64,000 nucleotides of DNA from Algoriphagus halophilus (GTDB lineage: Bacteria; Bacteroidota; Bacteroidia; Cytophagales; Cyclobacteriaceae). This document shows positions 1-7,973 of the stretch, piece by piece (the stretch's first letter is position 1; the number at the start of each line of letters is the position of its first letter). A program made the position numbers and the translations under genes. Under the pieces are notes generated by a model. The model was not told where the DNA came from. It saw only the letters and a program-made list of their open reading frames with translations, and made no database searches. The stretch lies in contig NZ_FSRC01000001.1 in assembly GCF_900129785.1 (NCBI RefSeq), forward strand, positions 62,001 through 126,000, read 5' to 3'.

Positions 1-708
1 TGAAATATAAGTACTCATGTCAGAACCCAAGAATACGCAAGCATCTGCAATTTCTTCTGGTTTACCACCTCTTTTCATTGGGATGGCATCTCTCCAGCCT
101 TGTACTGTTTTTTCATCCAGAACTTCTGTCATCTCAGTTTCGATAAAACCTGGAGCAATGGCATTGCATCGGATATTTCTGGAGCCTAATTCCAAAGCTA
201 CTGACTTGGAGAAACCGATGATTCCTGCTTTGGATGCAGCATAATTAGCCTGACCTGCATTTCCTTTGGCACCTACCACAGAAGTCATGTTGATAATAGA
301 GCCTGCTTTAGCTTTCATCATAGTTCGGGTCGCAGCCTTCACCGTATTGAAGCAGGATTTCAAGTTCACATTCATGATCTCATCCCAAGACTCCTCTGTC
401 ATTCTCATCAATAAGTTATCTCTGGTGATTCCAGCATTATTGATCAAAATATCCAGCCCACCGAAATCAGCTACTACACTGTTAACTAATTCCTCTGCAG
501 CTTTGAAGTCTGATGCATCTGAGCGATATCCTTTCGCTTTGATACCAAAAGCTGCCAATTCGCCTTCTAGCGCCTGGCCTTTTTCTACACTGGACAAAAA
601 AGTGAAGGCTACGTTGGCGCCTTCCTGAGCATATTTGATCGCAATGGCTCTTCCGATCCCTTTAGAGGCACCGGTGATCAAAGCAGTTTTTCCGGAAAGT
701 AATCCCAT
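1..708 (-). CDS. fabG: 3-oxoacyl-[ACP] reductase, C-terminus cut by window edge
   Basis: NADPH-dependent short-chain dehydrogenase that reduces 3-oxoacyl-ACP in type II fatty acid synthesis in the cytoplasm. The minus-strand frame is open from an ATG at 708 to base 1, giving 236 codons. FabG is usually about 248 residues, so roughly the last 12 are missing. Visible features are the Rossmann glycine motif TGASKGIG (residues 12-19), NNAG (90-93) and the catalytic triad Ser143, Tyr156 and Lys160 (YAASK). It is divergent from lpd across a 291-bp gap. Other SDR reductases are possible, but length, motifs and the MTEEsWD segment fit FabG well. Confidence 0.93.
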   Translation of the reverse strand, partial: MGLLSGKTALITGASKGIGRAIAIKYAQEGANVAFTFLSSVEKGQALEGELAAFGIKAKGYRSDASDFKAAEELVNSVVADFGGLDILINNAGITRDNLLMRMTEESWDEIMNVNLKSCFNTVKAATRTMMKAKAGSIINMTSVVGAKGNAGQANYAASKAGIIGFSKSVALELGSRNIRCNAIAPGFIETEMTEVLDEKTVQGWRDAIPMKRGGKPEEIADACVFLGSDMSTYIS

Positions 709-730
709 TGATTCTAAAATTTTGTTTTGC

Positions 731-738
731 CAAAATTA
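731..738 (-). promoter_or_regulatory. candidate -7 element of fabG promoter
   Basis: On the minus strand the octamer reads TAATTTTG, a match to the Bacteroidota -7 consensus TAnnTTTG, 23 bp before the fabG ATG. No clear TTTG -33 element lies at the expected 19-21 bp spacing, so this is a partial promoter call. Confidence 0.4.
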
Positions 739-956
739 GAAAAAAACTGAAAGTTTCCGATTTGAAAAGTAAAGCCTTTTGGAAATCGGCTTTCTCCCTT
801 CGTATTTTTTCTCAAAAATTGTTTTTGTAAAATAAAATTGGATGAAAGTCGACTTTGATGAAATTCTGTATTTTCATCTGGCTTTTGCTACAGGATTTAC
901 GAAATCATTTGCGTTTTTGTGAAGGGCTGCAAATTTTTTTCTGAAGCCAAAAGGTC

Positions 957-964
957 TATTTTTG
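957..964 (+). promoter_or_regulatory. candidate -7 element of lpd promoter
   Basis: TATTTTTG matches the Bacteroidota -7 consensus TAnnTTTG and lies 35 bp before the lpd ATG. The place where a -33 TTTG is expected holds only a T-run, so the upstream half is weak. Confidence 0.4.
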
Positions 965-999
965 CATAGTTTCAATTCGTTATAAAACAATATTTAGAT

Positions 1000-2397
1000 A
1001 TGTCTTCGACCAAATTTGACTTGATCGTGGTGGGTAGTGGGCCAGGTGGCTACGTTGCTGCTATTCGTGCTTCCCAGCTCGGTTTGAAAACTGCTGTAGT
1101 AGAGGCGGCTGAACTAGGTGGTATTTGCCTTAATTGGGGTTGTATTCCTACGAAAGCATTGCTGAAAAGCGCTCAGGTATTTGAATACATCAACCATTCA
1201 GCTGATTATGGCATTACTGTTAAGGAGGCCAAAGCTGATTTTGAAGGAATGGTGAAGCGAAGTAGAGGAGTAGCTGATGGAATGAGCAAAGGCGTGACCT
1301 TCCTGATGAAGAAGAATAAAATCGAAGTGATTTCTGGATGGGGTAAAATCCAGCCAGGCAAGAAAGTTGAAGTAACTGACAAAGACGATAAGAAGACAGT
1401 CTATTCTGCAGACAATATTATCATCGCGACAGGAGCAAGATCAAGAGAGCTTCCTTCTATGAAAATCGACGATAAAAAAATCATCGGTTATAGAAAGGCA
1501 ATGACCTTGGAAAAGCAGCCAAAGAAAATGGTGGTTGTGGGTTCTGGAGCAATCGGAGTGGAATTTGCCTATTTCTATGCTTCCATTGGAACTGAAGTAA
1601 CCATTGTGGAATACCTAGATAGAATTGTTCCTGTGGAAGATGCAGAGGTATCCAAGGCTTTGGAAAAAATCTATAAGAAGGCAGGTATGACCATCATGAC
1701 ATCTTCAGAAGTGACTGCGGTGGATACCAAAGGATCAGGCTGTAAAGTGACCGTGAAAACCGCAAAAGGTGAGGAAACTTTAGAGTGTGACATCGTGCTT
1801 TCTGCTGCTGGTGTCGTTTCAAACCTTGAAAACATCGGTTTGGAAGATGTAGGTATTTTGGTAGATAAAGGTAAGATCAAGGTAGATGAATACTACAAAA
1901 CCAATATGCCGGGTTATTATGCCATCGGTGATGTGATTCCGGGGCCTGCTTTGGCACACGTTGCTTCCGCAGAAGGAATTATCTGTGTTGAGAAAATCGC
2001 AGGACATTCTCCTGAACCATTGGATTATGGCAATATCCCAGGATGTACCTATTGCTCTCCAGAAATCGCCTCAGTAGGGATGACGGAAGCAAAAGCCAAA
2101 GAAGCCGGGTATGACTTAAGAATTGGTAAATTCCCATTCTCAGCATCTGGTAAAGCTTCTGCTGCTGGAGCAAAAGACGGTTTTGTGAAATTGGTATTCG
2201 ATAAGAAATATGGAGAATTACTTGGAGCTCACATGATCGGAGCCAACGTAACTGAAATGATTGCCGAAATCGTTGCCATACGAAAACTGGAAACTACAGG
2301 GCATGAGTTGATTAAAACAGTTCATCCTCACCCAACCATGTCAGAGGCGATTATGGAAGCTGCTGCTGCAGCATATGATGAGGTGATTCACTTGTAA
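1000..2397 (+). CDS. lpd: dihydrolipoyl dehydrogenase (E3)
   Basis: FAD-dependent E3 subunit of 2-oxoacid dehydrogenase complexes (or glycine cleavage); it re-oxidises dihydrolipoamide with NAD+. The 465 residues show the FAD-binding GSGPGG (12-17), the redox disulfide Cys43/Cys48 in GGICLNWGCIPTK, the NAD-binding GSGAIGVE at about 183-190, AIGD at about 310 and the C-terminal HPHPTMSE with the His444/Glu449 dyad. Length is typical. It stands alone between fabG (divergent) and an ECF sigma gene, with its own promoter candidate and terminator, so its partner E1/E2 genes are elsewhere. Confidence 0.96.
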   Translation: MSSTKFDLIVVGSGPGGYVAAIRASQLGLKTAVVEAAELGGICLNWGCIPTKALLKSAQVFEYINHSADYGITVKEAKADFEGMVKRSRGVADGMSKGVTFLMKKNKIEVISGWGKIQPGKKVEVTDKDDKKTVYSADNIIIATGARSRELPSMKIDDKKIIGYRKAMTLEKQPKKMVVVGSGAIGVEFAYFYASIGTEVTIVEYLDRIVPVEDAEVSKALEKIYKKAGMTIMTSSEVTAVDTKGSGCKVTVKTAKGEETLECDIVLSAAGVVSNLENIGLEDVGILVDKGKIKVDEYYKTNMPGYYAIGDVIPGPALAHVASAEGIICVEKIAGHSPEPLDYGNIPGCTYCSPEIASVGMTEAKAKEAGYDLRIGKFPFSASGKASAAGAKDGFVKLVFDKKYGELLGAHMIGANVTEMIAEIVAIRKLETTGHELIKTVHPHPTMSEAIMEAAAAAYDEVIHL

Positions 2398-2416
2398 AAA
2401 CCCACATTTTTGAAAA

Positions 2417-2460
2417 TAAAAGACACAAGACTGAAAACATTCGGTCTTGTGTTTTACTTT
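2417..2460 (+). terminator. intrinsic terminator after lpd
   Basis: A perfect 9-bp stem, ACACAAGAC (2423-2431) with GTCTTGTGT (2444-2452), flanked by A-rich and T-rich sequence, lies 20 bp after the lpd stop. Confidence 0.8.
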
Positions 2461-2490
2461 TAGGGTAAACCCATTGTAAACAACCAACTT

Positions 2491-3024
2491 TTGGAGGAAG
2501 AACAATTAATAGCCGGGCTCAGGGCGAAAGACAAGAAAACCACGGAATACCTCTATGAGAAATATTCCCGTGCGCTTTTTGCAGTCATTTCCAGAATAGT
2601 CCATGATTCCGATATAGCCGAAGAGGTTTTTCATGACGCATTTGTCAAAATCACCAAGAAAATAGATCACTACGACGAGTCAAAAGGTCGTCTATACACT
2701 TGGATGGCAAATATTTGCAGGAATTCAGCCATTGATAAATTAAGGTCCAAGGAAATTTCTCAATCTAGTAAGACCAACGCAATTGATGACTTCGTATATG
2801 GATTAGAAAGCAAATCTGGGACGGAAGCAATGACGGATGGAATCGGAGTACGTGAGTTAATGGACCAGCTTAACGAAGATCAGCGCTTCATTATTGAGTA
2901 TATTTATTTCAAAGGATATACACATTCGGAAGTTTCCGAGGAATTTGAAATTCCTCTCGGCACCGTCAAGTCCAGAGTAAGGGCTTCATTACAAGTTTTG
3001 AAAAAGAATTTAGACAGAATCTAG
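2491..3024 (+). CDS. ECF RNA polymerase sigma factor (SigK/RskA-type system)
   Basis: Sigma-70 family factor of 177 residues with region 2 at about 20-90 (SDIAEEVFHDAF, then GRLYTWMANICRN) and region 4 at about 125-172 (YTHSEVSEEFEIPLGTVKSR helix-turn-helix). It would redirect RNA polymerase to a stress or envelope regulon. The only plausible start in frame is a TTG at 2491; no upstream ATG exists in this frame. Its stop overlaps the next gene start as TAGTG, so sigma and anti-sigma are translationally coupled. The linked anti-sigma gene supports regulation by sequestration. The regulon is not visible here. Confidence 0.92.
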   Translation: MEEEQLIAGLRAKDKKTTEYLYEKYSRALFAVISRIVHDSDIAEEVFHDAFVKITKKIDHYDESKGRLYTWMANICRNSAIDKLRSKEISQSSKTNAIDDFVYGLESKSGTEAMTDGIGVRELMDQLNEDQRFIIEYIYFKGYTHSEVSEEFEIPLGTVKSRVRASLQVLKKNLDRI

Positions 3025-3848
3025 TGGATATTCAATCATACATAGCATCAGGCAAATTAGAGCTTTTCCTCTTAGGAGAGCTCAATGAGCGCGAGCGTGA
3101 GGAGGTTCTGACCTTGGCGAAATTGCATCCGGAGATCAAAAAAGAACTGGAAGAACTAGAGCAGACCATTTTTGCCTTCGATGAGTTGACCGGGACCCAA
3201 CCTTCCAAAGCGGTAAGAGATAAAATCTTTGCCAGTTTGGAACAGGAGTTTAGATCGACTGAAGAGACCACTCCGGAAGTAGAAGAACCTAAAGTTGCCA
3301 AAGTAGTTAGACTTTCCCTTTGGAAAGCCTATGCAGCGGCAGCTTCTGTAGTGGCAGTATTGGCAGTAGGTGCAGCAATATTTTTTGCAAATAAGTTCTA
3401 CGAGAAAGAGGAACAGTTTACGGCCCTACTTCAAGAACAAAATGTGATGGCTGACAATTTGAACCAGGTGAAAATGGAATTTGAACAGAAGGAAACCCAA
3501 CTGGATAAAATTGTTGCCGGAGATTACAAACGGGTAGAGATGAAAGGTGAAGGTTTTGACATGCAAAAAGACGCGAAAGTAGATGTCTTCTGGGACCAGA
3601 ATGCCCAGGAAGTTTTTGTAGCAGTAAATAACCTTAATTCTCTTAGTGAAGAATACGATTATCAATTGTGGGCCATAGGAGATGATGGGCCGATCGGGAT
3701 TGGTTTGGTAAATCCAGGAGAAAAATTCACCCTACAACAAATGGAAGCGGTGGCACAAGCAGGAGCATTTGCTATTACCATTGAACCGAAAGGTGGTTCC
3801 GAATCACCAACCCTTGAAAAATTGGTAGTGCTAGGTGAGGTGGCATAG
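3024..3848 (+). CDS. anti-sigma factor, RskA-like membrane protein
   Basis: A 274-residue single-pass membrane protein that starts with GTG overlapping the sigma stop. Residues 1-95 form the cytoplasmic anti-sigma part (LFLLGELNEREREEV resembles zinc-free anti-sigma domains; no HxxxCxxC is seen). One transmembrane helix is at about 100-121, a coiled coil at about 125-160, and the rest is an extracytoplasmic RskA C-terminal domain (YQLWAI, then PLE-like EPKGGSESPT). It should hold the upstream ECF sigma factor inactive until an envelope signal. The stop codon lies inside an 18-bp tandem duplication (see repeat at 3830-3865). Confidence 0.9.
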   Translation: MDIQSYIASGKLELFLLGELNEREREEVLTLAKLHPEIKKELEELEQTIFAFDELTGTQPSKAVRDKIFASLEQEFRSTEETTPEVEEPKVAKVVRLSLWKAYAAAASVVAVLAVGAAIFFANKFYEKEEQFTALLQEQNVMADNLNQVKMEFEQKETQLDKIVAGDYKRVEMKGEGFDMQKDAKVDVFWDQNAQEVFVAVNNLNSLSEEYDYQLWAIGDDGPIGIGLVNPGEKFTLQQMEAVAQAGAFAITIEPKGGSESPTLEKLVVLGEVA

Positions 3849-3865
3849 CTAGGCGAGGTGGCATA
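3830..3865 (+). repeat. 18-bp tandem duplication spanning the anti-sigma stop codon
   Basis: Two adjacent 18-bp units (3830-3847 and 3848-3865) differ at one base. Each ends at a stop codon in the same reading frame: the first at TAG, the second at TAA. Both copies would encode Leu-Gly-Glu-Val-Ala. Confidence 0.9.
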
Positions 3866-3893
3866 AGTAAGTAAAAGAAGATTTGAAAAAGAG

Positions 3894-3920
3894 CCTGTTC
3901 TAAAAGGACAGGTTTTTTTT
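3894..3920 (+). terminator. intrinsic terminator after sigma/anti-sigma operon
   Basis: Seven-bp stem CCTGTTC/GGACAGG (one G-U pair) with loop TAAAA, followed directly by eight T residues. Confidence 0.88.
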
Positions 3921-3965
3921 CATTTAAAGGTTTTTGATTGATCTTTAGTAAGCTAATTTAGGCCT

Positions 3966-4424
3966 ATGGAACTTCAACTTTCTACACCCGCCTTACTTTT
4001 TTCAGCCATTACCTTACTCATGTTGGCATTTACCAATCGTTTTTTGGCAATAGCCAGTTTGATTCGAGGCCTACATAAGAACTACATGGATGCACCTGAC
4101 AAGGAAATGATCGTGGATCAAATCCATAACTTAAGGAAGCGATTGACATTGATCAAGAATATGCAGCTCTTTGGAGTATTTAGCTTTTTATTATGCATCG
4201 TCTGTATGTATTTATTGTTCCATGGATTTATAGAAGCGGCCAACTGGGTGTTTGTAGGTAGTATGGGGTCATTATTGATTGCTTTGGCTTTATCATTAAT
4301 AGAAATCCAAATTTCTACCAAGGCATTGAATTTGGAATTGAAGGATATGGAAGAAGTTTTTAACAACCGAAGTAGTGGGTTGGATTTTATCTTTAAAAAA
4401 GAGACAAAAAAAGATGAGAAATAG
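3966..4424 (+). CDS. DUF2721 family membrane protein
   Basis: A 152-residue inner-membrane protein with three hydrophobic segments at about 8-30, 65-88 and 93-113, and a charged C-terminal tail. The pattern TNRFLAIASLIRGL followed by a charged loop and two more helices fits DUF2721. The biochemical function of this family is not known to me. It overlaps the next gene by 11 bp, indicating co-translation with the GDPD lipoprotein, though no shared role is evident. Confidence 0.8.
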   Translation: MELQLSTPALLFSAITLLMLAFTNRFLAIASLIRGLHKNYMDAPDKEMIVDQIHNLRKRLTLIKNMQLFGVFSFLLCIVCMYLLFHGFIEAANWVFVGSMGSLLIALALSLIEIQISTKALNLELKDMEEVFNNRSSGLDFIFKKETKKDEK

Positions 4425-5376
4425 CCTTCTTTTTACTTTCCTGTGGATCGTAGGATTACTTGGTTGTAATTCCAAATCAACGGTTGAAACCGCATCTGTG
4501 GAACAAAATTCCACCAATGCGACTGTAGATGGGTTGTACATTGATTTGGAAGGAGTAGGGACTGCCTACGATTTTTATACTTGGACTTCTGATCGGATTC
4601 CTATGGTTTCTGCCCATAGAGGTGGACCCTATCCAGGATTTCCTGAGAATGCCATTGAAACATTTGAAAATGTCTTGAACTATACTTCATCGATCATCGA
4701 ACTGGATGTGGCAATGACCAAGGATTCAGTATTGGTATTGATGCATGATGACGACTTGGACCGAACCACCAATGGAACAGGCAAAGTGGAGGAGGTGACC
4801 TATGAGTATATTCAATCCCTCTTTTTGGAAGACGAAAATGGGCAGTTGACTAGCTTTCGGGTACCGACTTTAGAAGAGGCATTAACTTGGTCTAAAGGGA
4901 AAGCATTATTGACCGTAGATATCAAGCGATCTGTTCCTTTCGAAAAGATCATTGAGGAAGTTCGCAGCACAGATTCTGAAGGGCATGCAGCTTTGATCAC
5001 CTATACCTTTCCGGCTGCGAAGAAATTACATTCTATGGCTCCGGATTTAATGCTTTCCATTACCATCAGAAATGAAGAGGAAATCAAAAGGTTAGAGGAG
5101 ACAGGAATTCCTTGGACCCGTGTAATTGCATTTACAGGTTTGGCCGAAAGGCCTAGGGAATTTAACCAGGCTCTCCACCAGAGAGGTGTTTTTACCATAT
5201 TGGGAGTGTTGGGCAACTTGGATCAAAGTGCAGTTAGTCGAGGAGATCAAATCTATGCTAGTTTTGTGCAAAATGGAGCAGATATCTTGGCAACTGATAG
5301 ACCCATTGAAGCTGCAGAGGCTATTAAAACCATGACTCCATCGCAAAGTTCTAAATCTAAGTATTTCATAAAATGA
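4414..5376 (+). CDS. glycerophosphodiester phosphodiesterase lipoprotein
   Basis: GDPD-family TIM-barrel enzyme that hydrolyses glycerophosphodiesters to glycerol-3-phosphate and an alcohol, here as an exported lipoprotein. I choose the ATG at 4414 over an upstream GTG because it begins a clean lipoprotein signal with lipobox LLGC (Cys18). Catalytic features are HRGG (about 68-71), [17 protein letters not shown] and [13 protein letters not shown], which carry the metal-binding Glu/Asp and second catalytic His. The protein is 320 residues. The stop overlaps the ATG of the threonine aldolase gene (ATGA), so the three genes from DUF2721 onward look like one operon. Confidence 0.92.
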   Translation: MRNSLLFTFLWIVGLLGCNSKSTVETASVEQNSTNATVDGLYIDLEGVGTAYDFYTWTSDRIPMVSAHRGGPYPGFPENAIETFENVLNYTSSIIELDVAMTKDSVLVLMHDDDLDRTTNGTGKVEEVTYEYIQSLFLEDENGQLTSFRVPTLEEALTWSKGKALLTVDIKRSVPFEKIIEEVRSTDSEGHAALITYTFPAAKKLHSMAPDLMLSITIRNEEEIKRLEETGIPWTRVIAFTGLAERPREFNQALHQRGVFTILGVLGNLDQSAVSRGDQIYASFVQNGADILATDRPIEAAEAIKTMTPSQSSKSKYFIK

Positions 5377-6386
5377 TCATTGACCTACGTAGTGACACTG
5401 TCACAAAGCCTACTAAGGGTATGAAAGAAGCCATGTTTTCAGCTCCTGTAGGAGATGATGTCTTTGGAGAAGATCCAACGGTTTCGGCTCTGGAAGAGAA
5501 AATTGCGAGTCTTTTTGGGATGGAAGCTGCGATTTTCTGCCCTTCCGGTACCATGACCAACCAGATAGCAATACGTCTTCATACCCGAATTCAAACTGAG
5601 GTAATCTGTCATAAATATTCCCACATCTATTTGTATGAAGGAGGGGGGATTATGTCAAACTCTCTGGCCTCCGTCAAATTATTGGAAGGGAATCTAGGTA
5701 AAATTACCGCCTCTCAAGTGGCAGCCTCTATTAATCCAGATGATATCCATGCTCCTGAGACCACCATGGTTTCTCTGGAGAACACGATGAATAAGGGAGG
5801 GGGGAGTATTTATGAATTGGAAGAAGTCATCCCGATCAAAAAGGTTTGTGAAGAGTATGGATTGAAATTGCATTTGGATGGAGCGAGATTATTCAATGCA
5901 TTGGTAGAAACCGGAGACAATCCAAAAGAATGGGGCGCCCAGTTTGATACGATATCCATTTGTTTGAGTAAAGGCTTGGGTTGTCCCGTAGGCTCTCTTC
6001 TACTCGGCTCAAAAACCGATATAAAGCGGGCTAGAAAAGTACGGAAAGTAATGGGCGGAGGAATGCGGCAGGCAGGATTTCTGGCAGCTGCAGGAATCTA
6101 TGCTTTGGATCATCAAGTAGCGCGTTTGAAAGAGGATCACGCAAGAGCAAAAGCTTTAGGAGAAATGTTATTGAAAAAATCCTTTGTTCCTGAAGTATTG
6201 CCAGTTGCTACCAATATCGCTATTGCCAGGTTGGATGGAATCACACCAGAGTTCTTTTTGGAGAAGTTGGGAGAGAAGCACATTAAAGCGGTTAAATTCG
6301 GTCCAGACTTGGTTCGATTTGTTACTCACCATGATTTTGGGGATGATCACTTGGAAGAGTTTGGAAAACGAATTGGGGAATTATAA
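5373..6386 (+). CDS. ltaE: low-specificity L-threonine aldolase
   Basis: PLP-dependent fold-type I enzyme that cleaves L-threonine or allo-threonine to glycine and acetaldehyde. In 337 residues it shows RSDTVTKP near the N-terminus, [30 protein letters not shown] (Asp169 and Arg172 contact PLP) and the Schiff-base Lys200 in [12 protein letters not shown]. Length and motif order are those of the family. It overlaps the GDPD stop by 4 bp and is followed by a strong hairpin. Confidence 0.93.
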   Translation: MIIDLRSDTVTKPTKGMKEAMFSAPVGDDVFGEDPTVSALEEKIASLFGMEAAIFCPSGTMTNQIAIRLHTRIQTEVICHKYSHIYLYEGGGIMSNSLASVKLLEGNLGKITASQVAASINPDDIHAPETTMVSLENTMNKGGGSIYELEEVIPIKKVCEEYGLKLHLDGARLFNALVETGDNPKEWGAQFDTISICLSKGLGCPVGSLLLGSKTDIKRARKVRKVMGGGMRQAGFLAAAGIYALDHQVARLKEDHARAKALGEMLLKKSFVPEVLPVATNIAIARLDGITPEFFLEKLGEKHIKAVKFGPDLVRFVTHHDFGDDHLEEFGKRIGEL

Positions 6387-6407
6387 ATCGAAGACAGTTT
6401 TTGTCAT

Positions 6408-6435
6408 AAAAAGGGGGCTTTGCGGTCCCTTTTTT
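6408..6435 (+). terminator. intrinsic terminator after threonine aldolase
   Basis: A-rich/G-rich arm at 6408-6417 pairs with a C-rich/T-rich arm at 6427-6435, about 22 bp after the stop and before rarA. It could act on both strands. Confidence 0.7.
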
Positions 6436-6476
6436 CATTTCTCTGTATCTTGCCGATAGAATCTAGATTCCAACAA

Positions 6477-7739
6477 ATGAATAATACACCACTGGCAGAG
6501 CGAATGCGTCCAATCCGCTTGGAAGATTTGATTGGCCAAGAGCACTTGTCTTCCTCTAATTCATTTTTATATAAAGCCATCAAGTCGGGAAATGTCCCTT
6601 CATTGATCTTATGGGGCCCTCCAGGGGTTGGGAAAACGACCATTGCCAATATCATTGCCAATGAAATCAAAGCACCTTTTTATACGCTTTCGGCGATTAG
6701 CTCTGGGGTCAAGGATATCCGTGAGGTGATTGAAAAAGCAAAGTTTCAAATGGGAGTGGTACTTTTTATCGATGAAATCCATCGTTTTAATAAATCCCAG
6801 CAAGATGCGCTATTAGGAGCTGTGGAAAAAGGGATTATCCGCTTAATTGGTGCAACTACAGAGAACCCTTCCTTTGAGGTGAATGCTGCTCTTTTATCCA
6901 GATGCCAAGTATTTACCCTTAATTCCTTGGGGAAGCCGGAACTGGAGGCGATGATACATCAGGCTTTGGAAAGGGATTTGGAGCTGAAGAAACTGGATGT
7001 ACAGTTGAAAGAGACGGATGCCTTGTTGAGAATCTCTGGTGGGGATGGAAGAAAGTTGCTAAATCTTTTAGAAATAGTCATTGATGGGATCAACGAAGAT
7101 CCATGCGTGATCACAGATGAAAAAGTGATGCAAATTGCACAGCAAAAAGTGGCTTTGTATGATAAATCCGGTGAGCAACATTACGATATCATTTCTGCTT
7201 TTATCAAGTCAATCCGAGGTTCAGATCCAAATGCAGCCGTGTATTGGTTGGCTCGAATGATCGAAGGAGGGGAGGATGTGAAATTTATTGCTAGGAGATT
7301 GGTGATTTTGGCGTCGGAGGATATAGGTAATGCCAACCCTAATGCCTTGCTGTTGGCGACCAATTGTTTTGAGGCGGTCAAATTAATCGGGTACCCCGAA
7401 TCCCGAATCATTCTATCGCAATGCGTGACCTATTTGGCCAGCTCTCCCAAAAGCAATGCCGCCTACATGGCCATCAACCAAGCGCAGTCTTTGGTGCGGG
7501 AAAAAGGAGATTTGTCTGTTCCACTCCATTTGAGAAATGCACCTACCAAGTTGATGAAAGATCTGAATTATGGGAAGGCTTATAAATATTCCCACGATTA
7601 CCCTGGCAACTTTGTGGAGCAGGAATTCATGCCTGATGAAATCAAAGGAACCAAGTTATATGAACCTGGAGAAAATGCCAGGGAAAATGAGCTCCGAAAA
7701 AACCTAAAAAGAAACTGGGGAGATAAGTATGGGTATTAA
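6477..7739 (+). CDS. rarA: replication-associated recombination protein A (MgsA/WHIP-like AAA ATPase)
   Basis: AAA+ ATPase of the clamp-loader clade that acts at stalled replication forks. The 420-residue product starts at ATG 6477; a TTG 57 bp upstream lies within the preceding terminator region and is unlikely. Visible are the N-terminal [12 protein letters not shown] segment, Walker [10 protein letters not shown] (47-55), Walker [10 protein letters not shown] (Asp99-Glu100), sensor GATTENPSF and the C-terminal RarA tetramerisation segment ([15 protein letters not shown]). It is monocistronic as far as visible. Confidence 0.95.
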   Translation: MNNTPLAERMRPIRLEDLIGQEHLSSSNSFLYKAIKSGNVPSLILWGPPGVGKTTIANIIANEIKAPFYTLSAISSGVKDIREVIEKAKFQMGVVLFIDEIHRFNKSQQDALLGAVEKGIIRLIGATTENPSFEVNAALLSRCQVFTLNSLGKPELEAMIHQALERDLELKKLDVQLKETDALLRISGGDGRKLLNLLEIVIDGINEDPCVITDEKVMQIAQQKVALYDKSGEQHYDIISAFIKSIRGSDPNAAVYWLARMIEGGEDVKFIARRLVILASEDIGNANPNALLLATNCFEAVKLIGYPESRIILSQCVTYLASSPKSNAAYMAINQAQSLVREKGDLSVPLHLRNAPTKLMKDLNYGKAYKYSHDYPGNFVEQEFMPDEIKGTKLYEPGENARENELRKNLKRNWGDKYGY

Positions 7740-7973
7740 TTGTTTATCCTACGAATTTCTAATCCTATGAACTTTTGGAGTTGCTTCTCGGATAAACAGG
7801 AAAATATTCGACTCATGTTAATCTCAGTGTTTACCTTCACCTTAGGAGCTGGAGGTTAGATCACTTTTTTGATTCATACCCTATAGAAATGTTGGGGCTG
7901 CATAAAAAGTAATTCGATCCATTTTTTTGCATATGGAGTTAAGATTATGGGTTTATAGGAAAATTGGACGCCT

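Noticed and set aside
6420..6476. Longer rarA start at TTG 6420
   Set aside because: This start lies inside the terminator hairpin of the preceding gene; the ATG at 6477 begins the conserved RarA N-terminus.
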